From DASPWW01 sp035637595 (GTDB lineage: Bacteria; Actinomycetota; Thermoleophilia; Solirubrobacterales; 70-9): DNA of 11,833 bases. Of the stretch, positions 6,039-11,712 are shown piece by piece (positions within the stretch are counted from its first letter, which is position 1; every line of letters begins with the position of its first letter). The DNA lies in assembly GCA_035637595.1 (NCBI GenBank), contig DASPWW010000161.1:1-11833 (forward strand), given 5' to 3'. A model generated the notes under the pieces. It was not told the origin of the DNA and made no database searches. It saw nothing but the letters and a program-made list of their open reading frames with translations. The translations under genes and the position numbers were made by a program.

Positions 6039-6737
6039 GTGAACCGCGCCGAAAAGGAGCAGTACCTGCGCGAGTACGAGGTGCTGAAGAAGAAGGGCAA
6101 GCCCTTCTTTCCCTACGCGGTGCTCAAGGACTCGGCGATGGCGTTCGTCGTGCTGCTCGTCGTCGCGGCGATGGCGATCGTGCTCGGCGCCGAGCAGGGT
6201 CCCAAGGCCGACCCGACTACCACCTCGTACGTGCCGCGGCCCGAGTGGTACTTCTTCTTCCTCTTCGAGCTGCTGCGCGTGCTCAAGGGCCCCACGCTCG
6301 TCCCGCTGGCGACGATCGGGATCCCGACGCTCTGCATGGTGCTGCTCCTGCTGCTGCCGTTCTACGACCGCAACCCGGAACGGCGACCCGAGCGGCGCCC
6401 GATCGCGACCACGGCGGGACTGCTGACGATCGTCGCGATGGCGTACCTGACCTTCCTCGGTGCCGCCGCCGGCTCGCCGACGGAGATCGAGCTTCAAGTC
6501 GATCCACAGTACGAGGCCGGCAAGGAGGTCGCGGCCCAGTCGGGCTGCCTGGCGTGCCACAAGTTCGGCGAGAACGGCAACGCGTTGGGCCCGGACCTGA
6601 CCAACGTCGGCGCCAAGCTCCCAGCTCCGGCCATCGAGCGCACCGTCCAGGTCGGGCCGAGCTTCATGCCCTCCTACGCCAACCTTCCCCCGGACAAGTT
6701 CAACGACCTGATCAAGTTCCTCTCCTCGCTCAAGTAG
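6039..6737 (+). CDS. qcrC: Subunit IV fused to monoheme cytochrome c
   Basis: A 232-residue protein joining the C-terminal half of cytochrome b (subunit IV-like) with a cytochrome c domain, as in Bacillus QcrC. Three membrane helices lie at about 31-50, 83-107 and 122-143. The Qo-site PEWY motif is at 68-71 (PEWYFFFLFELLR). After the third helix the chain continues outside the membrane with one heme-binding motif CLACH (C170, C173, H174) and a likely axial methionine M210 in FMPSY. It takes electrons from the Rieske centre to a downstream carrier or oxidase. GTG 6039 is well supported by GGGGAG at 6029-6034, 4 nt ahead. It is the last gene of the heme/bc operon; the next gene has its own promoter. 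Typical actinobacterial QcrC is instead a diheme protein without subunit IV. Confidence 0.95.
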   Translation: MNRAEKEQYLREYEVLKKKGKPFFPYAVLKDSAMAFVVLLVVAAMAIVLGAEQGPKADPTTTSYVPRPEWYFFFLFELLRVLKGPTLVPLATIGIPTLCMVLLLLLPFYDRNPERRPERRPIATTAGLLTIVAMAYLTFLGAAAGSPTEIELQVDPQYEAGKEVAAQSGCLACHKFGENGNALGPDLTNVGAKLPAPAIERTVQVGPSFMPSYANLPPDKFNDLIKFLSSLK

Positions 6738-6748
6738 GCGGACCCGAT

Positions 6749-6778
6749 TTGACGCTCGGCGGGGACCGCGTCTACCGT
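6749..6778 (+). promoter_or_regulatory. Sigma70-type promoter before the beta-helix gene
   Basis: TTGACG at 6749-6754 and TACCGT at 6773-6778 are separated by 18 bp, a good housekeeping promoter. The -10 box ends 8 nt before ATG 6787, so the transcript would be leaderless or nearly so. That argues against the in-frame GTG at 6781, which would lie upstream of the expected transcription start. It suggests the beta-helix gene is transcribed apart from qcrABC. Confidence 0.65.
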
Positions 6779-6786
6779 AGGTGGCG

Positions 6787-8028
6787 ATGAAGGGAGCGAT
6801 CCTGGGGGTATCGATCGTGGCGGGCCTCGTGTTGCTGGCCGCCGCCGCCCAGGCTTCCGCCGCGCAGCGGTTCGCCTCGCCGACCGGAACCGGAACGGCC
6901 TGCACCGAGGCGTCTCCGTGCAGCCTCCAGACGGCGGTCGAGGATCCTGCGGTGATGGACGGCGACGAGGTGATCATGGCACCCGGGGACTACGTCGAGT
7001 CCGACTCGTTGGTCGCCAACGACGCGATCAACATCCACGGTGTCGCCGGTCAGCCCCGTCCGAGGATCTTCAACTCCGGGGTGCAGGGGCTGCTGATGGC
7101 GAGCTTCGACTTCCCGTCGCGGATCGCGCATCTCGAGCTCTACCACTCGGGAATCGGGCAGGGGATCGGACTGATCCAGGGCGTGGTCGAGGACGTCTTC
7201 GTGCGCTCGTCGGGCCAGGCCGCGTGTCACGGCTTCGGATACGGAGGCACCCTGCGCGACAGCGTCTGCTGGGGCGTTGGCACCGATTCGCTGAGGTGCG
7301 GCTGCGGCGGCAGTGGCTTCGACTCGACTACCAGGCTGCTCAACGACACACTGATCGCCACGGGCCCCACTGCTGTGGCGATTCACGCCCAGCCGAGCGG
7401 CGGGGCGAAGATCCGTTACGAGGGCAGGAACGTGATCGCCAGCGGCGGATTCGTGGACCTGCTCGCCGACGCAGACGCCACGAGCCTGGCGACGATCGAG
7501 CTCGATTACTCCAACTTCGACACCTCAGCCACCAGCGGGGCGCCCGGCGCGAGCGCCCAGCAGCCCGGGTCCGCGTCGAACCAGACCGGCGCGCCGGCGT
7601 TCGCCGACGCCGAGAACGGCGACTTCCGCGAGGCGTTCGGCTCGCCGACGATCGACGCGGGAGTCGACGACGGCAGCCTCGCGACGGTCGACCTCGACGG
7701 TGCCACGCGCGTCCAGGGCGCGACGGTGGACATCGGCGCCTACGAGCACTCCGACACCGACCCGCCTGAGACGGCGATCGTCAATGGCCCGAAGAAGAAG
7801 ACCAAGAGGAGGAAGGCGAAGTTCGAGTTCGCCGCCGACGAGCCGGGCTCGAGCTTCCAGTGCAAGCTCGACAAGGCCGACTTCGCGCCCTGCGACGCGG
7901 CCGAGACGTTCAAGGTCAAGCGCAAGAAGCACACGCTCGAGGTCCGCGCCGTCGACGCTGCCGGAAACGTCGACCCGACGCCGGCGACCGATTCCTGGAA
8001 GGTCAAGAAGAAACGGAAGAAGAAGTAA
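6787..8028 (+). CDS. Secreted parallel beta-helix repeat protein with basic tail
   Basis: A 413-residue secreted protein. A signal peptide (hydrophobic core VAGLVLLAAAAQASA, likely cut after ASA) is followed by a beta-helix type region. It has the usual opening of such proteins (RFASPTGTGTAC then ASPCSLQTAV), a cysteine-rich middle (RCGCGGSGF and others) and the closing motifs SPTIDAG and VDIGAYEH. From about residue 325 comes an Ig-like C-terminal domain with FQCKLDKADFAPC and VRAVDAAGNVD. Both this linker (GPKKKTKRRKAK) and the end (WKVKKKRKKK) are very rich in lysine. The fold resembles right-handed beta-helix proteins, some of which are polysaccharide lyases, but I see no catalytic site and do not assign a reaction. 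ATG 6787 is preferred over GTG 6781 from the promoter position. The last 84 bp recur upstream of hemB. It interrupts an otherwise respiratory gene cluster. Confidence 0.85.
   Translation: MKGAILGVSIVAGLVLLAAAAQASAAQRFASPTGTGTACTEASPCSLQTAVEDPAVMDGDEVIMAPGDYVESDSLVANDAINIHGVAGQPRPRIFNSGVQGLLMASFDFPSRIAHLELYHSGIGQGIGLIQGVVEDVFVRSSGQAACHGFGYGGTLRDSVCWGVGTDSLRCGCGGSGFDSTTRLLNDTLIATGPTAVAIHAQPSGGAKIRYEGRNVIASGGFVDLLADADATSLATIELDYSNFDTSATSGAPGASAQQPGSASNQTGAPAFADAENGDFREAFGSPTIDAGVDDGSLATVDLDGATRVQGATVDIGAYEHSDTDPPETAIVNGPKKKTKRRKAKFEFAADEPGSSFQCKLDKADFAPCDAAETFKVKRKKHTLEVRAVDAAGNVDPTPATDSWKVKKKRKKK
7945..8028 (+). repeat. Dispersed repeat copy B (tail of beta-helix gene)
   Basis: Partner of 357-440: the last 84 bp of the beta-helix gene, about 75% identical without gaps. 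Identity is highest in the DAAGNVD codons and in the TGGAAGGTCAAGAAGAA stretch. Unlike copy A, it belongs to an intact gene with a signal peptide and promoter. Confidence 0.75.
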
Positions 8029-8031
8029 CCT
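8026..8031 (+). promoter_or_regulatory. -10 box (TAACCT) for leaderless ubiE
   Basis: TAACCT fits TANNNT and lies 7 nt before GTG 8039. Its first three bases are the TAA stop of the beta-helix gene. The arrangement copies that at hemB exactly: stop codon within the box, 10 nt between stop and GTG, and GTGAGC as the first two codons. No Shine-Dalgarno sequence is present, which favours a leaderless transcript. No convincing -35 is visible. Readthrough from the beta-helix promoter is the alternative. Confidence 0.45.
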
Positions 8032-8038
8032 CGGCTGG

Positions 8039-8791
8039 GTGAGCGCAACCACGGACGCTGCCCCCGGGCGCGCCGCGCCGCCGTCGCGCGAGTCCGCCGA
8101 GTTCTCCTCCCAGGTGCGGGGGATGTTCGACCGCATCGCCGGCGTCTACGACGTGATGAACACGGCGATGACCGTCGGCATGCATCACCGCTGGCGCGAG
8201 CGCTCCGCCGACCGCGCCGAGCTGGCGCCCGGCGACAGCGCCCTCGACGTGTGCTGCGGGACCGGGGACCTGGCGCTCGAGCTGCGACGCCGCGTCGGGC
8301 CATCGGGGCGCGTCGTGGGCTGCGACTTCTCCGAGCCGATGCTCGAGCTGGCACGCGACAAGTCCGACCGCCTCGGCTTCTCCGACGTCGAGTTCGAGTG
8401 GGCCGACGCACTGGACCTGCCGTACCGCGACGGCTCGTTCGACGCCGTGACGGTCGGCTTCGGGGTTCGTAACCTCGCCGACCTTCCGCGCGGGCTCGCC
8501 GAGCTCGCGCGGGTGCTGCGGCCCGGAGGTCGGCTGGTCATCCTCGAGATCACGCAGCCGCGCCGGCCGCCACTCTCGGTCTTCTACGCCCTGTGGTTCG
8601 ACCACCTCGTGCCGGCGCTCGGCACGTTCGCGGGCGACCGTGCCGCCTACTCTTACCTGCCGGACTCGGTTCGCAGCTTCCCGCCGCCCGAGGAGCTCGC
8701 GGCGCTGATGGACGCGGTAAGGCTGGGGGGGATCCGCTGGACGATCCTGGCCGGAGGCATCATCGCGATCCACAGCGGGGTGCGATCGTGA
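8039..8791 (+). CDS. menG: Demethylmenaquinone methyltransferase (UbiE/MenG family)
   Basis: The SAM-dependent C-methyltransferase for the last step of menaquinone synthesis, demethylmenaquinone to menaquinone; the same family (UbiE) acts in ubiquinone synthesis where that is made. The 250-residue product shows the family opening FDRIAGVYDVMN (30-41), SAM motif I LDVCCGTGDLALEL (69-82), DFSEPML, and the highly typical VGFGVRNLADLPRGLAE with LRPGGRLVILEI after it. GTG 8039 gives a 20-odd residue disordered N-terminus and a leaderless start. It is coupled to the polyprenyl synthase that follows (stop and start share bases). Menaquinone is the expected substrate of the qcrABC complex upstream. 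Function is confident; menaquinone rather than ubiquinone is inferred from the likely phylum. Confidence 0.93.
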   Translation: MSATTDAAPGRAAPPSRESAEFSSQVRGMFDRIAGVYDVMNTAMTVGMHHRWRERSADRAELAPGDSALDVCCGTGDLALELRRRVGPSGRVVGCDFSEPMLELARDKSDRLGFSDVEFEWADALDLPYRDGSFDAVTVGFGVRNLADLPRGLAELARVLRPGGRLVILEITQPRRPPLSVFYALWFDHLVPALGTFAGDRAAYSYLPDSVRSFPPPEELAALMDAVRLGGIRWTILAGGIIAIHSGVRS

Positions 8792-9792
8792 TGCGCTCCT
8801 CGGTCCCGCCGCCCGTCACGCAGGTCATGGACGAGGCGCAGGCGTGGCTGCCCGGCCGCCTCGCGGCGGTCGAGCGGCGATTGGTCGAGTTGACCGGCGG
8901 ACACGGCGCCCTGCTGGCCGGCGACGCCGGGGCGACGCTGGCGGCGGGCGGCAAGCGGCTTCGCCCCCTGCTCGTGTTGCTGTGCGCGGGGCCGTCGTCG
9001 GGAGACGAAGCCGTGCGTGCCGCGACCGCGATCGAGCTCGTACACATGGCGACGCTCGTGCACGACGACGTGCTCGACGGCGCGCCGCTGCGCCGCGGGC
9101 ATCCGACCGTCGCGGCGCGCTCTGGTCGCGGTCGGGCGGTGGCGGCGGGCGACCTGCTCTTCTCGCGTGCCTTCGCGGAGCTGGGGGGATCGGGCAACGA
9201 CCGCCAGGTCGAGCTCCTCAGCTCGGCGTCGGTCGCGCTGGCGCTGGGCGAGCTCGCGCAGCGACGCGACGCCTTCAACACCTCGATCCCGGCGCAGCGC
9301 TACCTCGAGCGCTGTCTGCTCAAGACGGCGCGCCTATTCGAGTGCGCGTGCCTGATCGGCCGCAGCTCGAACGGCAACGCGGCCGGCGGCGACGACGCCG
9401 GCGCCGGCGGGGACGGGCTGGGGGCCTTCGGCCGCCATATCGGCCTCGCGTTCCAGCTGCTCGACGACGTGCTCGACGTGACGGGCCCTCCCGAGCGCAC
9501 CGGCAAGGCGGTCGGGACCGACCTGCTGGACGGGACCGTGACGCTGCCGCTGATCCTGGCGCGCGAATCGGACCGCGAGCTCGGCGGGCTCGACCTCAGG
9601 GGCTTCGACGAGGCCGGCGCGGCGCGGATCTGCGAGCGGATCGCGGCGACCGACGCGCTCGACCGCGTTCGCGAGCTGGCCCGGGAGCGGGTTGCCGAGG
9701 CCAAGCAGGCGCTTACGCATGCAGGTAGGTCAGCGGATGAGCGACGGCTGCTGGAGCTCGTCGCAGACGGCGTCGTGGAGCGGTATTCCTAG
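8791..9792 (+). CDS. Long-chain polyprenyl diphosphate synthase
   Basis: An all-alpha trans-prenyltransferase, 333 residues, that adds isopentenyl units to an allylic diphosphate, most likely to build the menaquinone side chain. Motifs are GGKRLRP (53-59), the first aspartate-rich motif VHDDVLDGAPLRRG (DDxxD at 92-96) and the second FQLLDDVLD (205-209), all intact. The residue five positions before the first motif is alanine (A87); a small residue there is known to allow long products. A Gly/Asp-rich insertion (about 173-188, GNAAGGDDAGAGGDG) separates two helices and is probably a loop. ATG 8791 overlaps the menG stop as TGATG; GTG 8788 directly before it in the same frame is equally possible. 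HepT/IspB-type names would fit, but exact chain length cannot be read from sequence. Its stop lies 2 nt from that of the convergent next gene. Confidence 0.93.
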   Translation: MRSSVPPPVTQVMDEAQAWLPGRLAAVERRLVELTGGHGALLAGDAGATLAAGGKRLRPLLVLLCAGPSSGDEAVRAATAIELVHMATLVHDDVLDGAPLRRGHPTVAARSGRGRAVAAGDLLFSRAFAELGGSGNDRQVELLSSASVALALGELAQRRDAFNTSIPAQRYLERCLLKTARLFECACLIGRSSNGNAAGGDDAGAGGDGLGAFGRHIGLAFQLLDDVLDVTGPPERTGKAVGTDLLDGTVTLPLILARESDRELGGLDLRGFDEAGAARICERIAATDALDRVRELARERVAEAKQALTHAGRSADERRLLELVADGVVERYS

Positions 9793-9794
9793 AC

Positions 9795-10208
9795 CTAGAA
9801 GTCTTCGGGGAGGATGAGGTCGCGGCGCAGTGCCGTGACGAAGCGGTCGACGTCCTCCTCCATGTTCGCCCGGGTGAGGTCGGCGAGGTCGTCGATCATC
9901 GCGGCGGTGCCGGCGTCGAGCTCGACGTCGAATCGATCGAGCAGCTCCTGGTCGTAGACGCCGCTGCCCTGCCACTCGCACTCCGGGCAGCGCAGGTCCA
10001 CGGTCCAGTGGCGCTCGGCCGCCTGGGCCCAGTCGAGGGGGTAGACGAAGTCGGAGCTGCACTCGGGGCAGACGTGGAGCTCCTTGCGCCGCTCGGCGAC
10101 CTCGCGCCTACCGCGCTCGCTCGCGGCGATCAGCAGGGCCTCGAGGTGCTCATCGGGTGTGCCGTCGCCGTCGATGTGGCTTTTCTCGCGCTCCATCCTC
10201 CTCCCCAT
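9795..10208 (-). CDS. Zinc-ribbon protein of unknown function
   Basis: I do not recognise a named family. From ATG 10208 it has 137 residues: a charged helix (EHLEALLIAASERGRREVAERRKE), then a probable zinc ribbon with CPEC (C47, C50) and a second CPEC (C74, C77) 23 residues later, then an acidic helical C-terminus (DVELDAGTAAMIDDLADL, and more) ending LILPEDF. The two knuckles imply metal binding, but no nucleic acid or enzyme role can be assigned. ATG 10196 is an alternative start; the GGGGAGG between the two ATGs touches the second and is too close to serve it. A further ATG at 10274 would add a glycine-rich piece and is less likely. It is divergent from dcd and tail-to-tail with the polyprenyl synthase. 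The reading frame with four well-placed cysteines supports a real gene. Confidence 0.75.
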   Translation of the reverse strand: MGRRMEREKSHIDGDGTPDEHLEALLIAASERGRREVAERRKELHVCPECSSDFVYPLDWAQAAERHWTVDLRCPECEWQGSGVYDQELLDRFDVELDAGTAAMIDDLADLTRANMEEDVDRFVTALRRDLILPEDF

Positions 10209-10325
10209 ATCGGGTGGGACCCCGGGCGCCTTTAGCGTGCTCCCCCCAATATGTCCACCGGGGGTCGCCCCCATGCCTGCGAGCTGGGCGCAAACGCCCG
10301 CTGCGGCGGCCTCCGTGGCGGCGAA

Positions 10326-10331
10326 TAGACT
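10326..10331 (+). promoter_or_regulatory. -10 box (TAGACT) for leaderless dcd
   Basis: TAGACT fits TANNNT and ends 6 nt before ATG 10338. No Shine-Dalgarno sequence precedes that ATG, so a leaderless transcript is likely. No clear -35. The rest of the 129-nt intergenic region (10209-10337) must also hold the start signals of the divergent zinc-ribbon gene. I see only short GC hairpins in it (GGGGG-TCG-CCCCC at 10260-10272; GGGCG-CAAA-CGCCC at 10286-10299). Confidence 0.5.
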
Positions 10332-10337
10332 GACTTC

Positions 10338-10916
10338 ATGGTCCTCAGCGACCGCACGATCAAGGCCGAGATCGCGGCGGGAAGGCTGGTGCTCGAGCCC
10401 TACGACGAGTCACTCGTCCAGCCTTCGAGCATCGACGTACGGGTCGACCGCAAATTCCGCGTCTTCCACAACTCGCGCCACCCCTACATCGACGTGCGCG
10501 AGCCGATGGAGGACCTGACCGAGCTGGTCACGGTGAAGCCTGAGGAGCCGTTCGTGCTTCACCCCGGCGAGTTCGTGCTCGGCCAGACACTGGAGCAGGT
10601 AAAGCTGCCGGACGATCTCGTTGGGCGCCTCGAGGGGAAGTCGTCGATTGGGCGTCTGGGCCTGCTGATCCATAGCACCGCTGGCTTCATCGATCCGGGG
10701 TTCAGGGGCAATCTGACGCTCGAGTTGTCAAACGTCGCCAACCTCCCGATCACGATTTACCACGGCATGCCGATCGGCCAGATCTCCTTCATGCGCATGG
10801 ACGGCCCGGTCGAGCGTTCCTACGGCAGCGACGAGGCCGGCAGCAAGTACCAGGGCCAGACCGAGCCCACCCCAAGCCGCTTCCACCTCAACTTCGAGCG
10901 CTCGGGCAAGGGCTAG
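10338..10916 (+). CDS. dcd: Bifunctional dCTP deaminase/dUTP diphosphatase
   Basis: A trimeric cytosolic nucleotide enzyme that deaminates dCTP and, in this subtype, hydrolyses the resulting dUTP to dUMP. It thereby supplies thymidylate precursor and keeps dUTP low. The 192-residue product has LVQPSSIDVRVD near the start, the nucleotide motif LEGKSSIGRLGLLIHSTAGF (98-117), IDPGFRGNLTLELSN with the catalytic glutamate E129, and YGSDEAGSKYQGQ with TPSR near the end. The TAGFIDPGF wording and C-terminal GSKYQGQ match the mycobacterial bifunctional type, not the E. coli deaminase, where the same place reads TAHRIDPGW. ATG 10338 lies 6 nt after a TAGACT box. Its TAG stop overlaps the stop of the convergent gene in the palindrome CTAG. 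Deaminase identity is firm; bifunctionality is by family resemblance. Confidence 0.95.
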   Translation: MVLSDRTIKAEIAAGRLVLEPYDESLVQPSSIDVRVDRKFRVFHNSRHPYIDVREPMEDLTELVTVKPEEPFVLHPGEFVLGQTLEQVKLPDDLVGRLEGKSSIGRLGLLIHSTAGFIDPGFRGNLTLELSNVANLPITIYHGMPIGQISFMRMDGPVERSYGSDEAGSKYQGQTEPTPSRFHLNFERSGKG

Positions 10917-11584
10917 AGGTTCCAGTCGACCTCTCGGCATCGATGCGTGTGCTTGAGGGTGGCGCGCGTGCCGAGCGCCGCTCGCTTGAGCTCCGAGACC
11001 TTGACGATCTCCAGCACGAGGACCACTTTCTCCTCCTCGAGCAGCTCGCATACGGCGCGAACGTAGCCGGCGCGTAGAACCACGAGCTCTCCATCGAGTG
11101 CGGGTCGAAGCTCTATGCCCCACCCCGGAGTGCTCGAATTCTCGGTCAGGAAGGCTCGTCCGCGACCCGCGCGGCTTGCGAGCTGCTTGAGGCTTCGGCC
11201 CAGGAGAGCGCGCTCCCTGCCGTCCAGGTCTTCGTAGACCCGGCTCGCTGCTGTTGCGAACTTGACCGTAAAGCGCTCGAGCTGCGCGAGGGAACACGAT
11301 TCGCCGGAGCGGTGCTCCGCGCGGCCTTCGGCTCGCATGCGGTCCACCGCCGGAGAGTGAATCAGCAGGTAATCCTGCGTTTCGGCGAGCGAAAGAACGA
11401 CGGCTATCGGACATTGGCGTCTCGTCACGACGACACGCTCACCGGCTTCGACGCGCGCCAGGACCGCGGTGGTGTTGCGGCTCAGCTCCCTGACGCCGAC
11501 CTCGAGCAGGGCGTGCTCGTACGGGAGCTGCCCGCCAGGCTTGGCAAGGTGCCCCGTCAAGTCACTCTTGGGATGTGCCGACAT
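10913..11584 (-). CDS. Phd/YefM antitoxin-like domain fused to RelE/ParE-like domain
   Basis: A 223-residue protein with two parts. Residues 28-75 are a prevent-host-death type antitoxin N-domain: VGVRELSRNTTAVLARVEAG followed by ERVVVTRRQCPIAVVLSLAE, the strand-helix-strand DNA-binding module. A charged linker (80-100) follows. Residues 105-205 resemble a RelE/ParE toxin fold: FTVKFATAASRVYEDL, then a helix (RALLGRSLKQLASRAG), GWGIELRPALDGELVVLRAG, YVRAVCELLEE and the last strand VVLVLEIVKVSELKRA. In ordinary systems these are two adjacent genes, antitoxin first; here they are one frame. The toxin assignment rests on pattern only, and I cannot name active-site residues with confidence. A 26-bp palindrome covers its start codon, as expected of an autoregulated antitoxin. 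ATG 11584 is the only good start; TTG at residue 9 is possible. It is convergent with dcd and divergent from tatA. Confidence 0.7.
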   Translation of the reverse strand: MSAHPKSDLTGHLAKPGGQLPYEHALLEVGVRELSRNTTAVLARVEAGERVVVTRRQCPIAVVLSLAETQDYLLIHSPAVDRMRAEGRAEHRSGESCSLAQLERFTVKFATAASRVYEDLDGRERALLGRSLKQLASRAGRGRAFLTENSSTPGWGIELRPALDGELVVLRAGYVRAVCELLEEEKVVLVLEIVKVSELKRAALGTRATLKHTHRCREVDWNL

Positions 11585-11597
11585 TTGTCGTCACATC
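11572..11597. promoter_or_regulatory. 26-bp inverted repeat, probable operator
   Basis: Half-sites GATGTGCCGACA (11572-11583) and TGTCGTCACATC (11586-11597) flank a central TT; 11 of 12 positions pair, the exception being 11578/11591. The left half-site contains codons 1-4 of the minus-strand Phd-type gene and the right half-site lies directly upstream of it. A repressor dimer bound here would block its transcription or translation start. The best candidate ligand is the Phd-like domain of the same protein. It is too far from the tatA -10 box (over 100 bp) to be an obvious tatA operator. Confidence 0.6.
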
Positions 11598-11699
11598 GGA
11601 AAACCCAGGGAATGGACACCACGACCCCGGCCGACCGTCACAAAACCCGCGCCATGTGTGGCGAATCCCGCAACGGGCGGGTCCGGGCGACCACGCGAG

Positions 11700-11705
11700 T
11701 ACCAT
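11700..11705 (+). promoter_or_regulatory. -10 box (TACCAT) for leaderless tatA
   Basis: TACCAT fits TANNNT and is 7 nt before ATG 11713, with no Shine-Dalgarno sequence between. No good -35 can be seen 17 bp upstream. The rest of the 128-nt region 11585-11712 holds the operator-like palindrome at its left end and otherwise nothing I can name. Confidence 0.5.
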
Positions 11706-11712
11706 TGGCGCG

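Noticed and set aside
6781..6786. GTG 6781 as the start of the beta-helix gene
   Set aside because: It lies 2 nt after the -10 box of a good promoter and so probably upstream of the transcript start; ATG 6787 fits a leaderless mRNA.
10260..10299. Two short GC hairpins between the zinc-ribbon gene and dcd as operators or terminators
   Set aside because: Stems are only 5 bp and no T-run follows; kept only as a note on the intergenic region.
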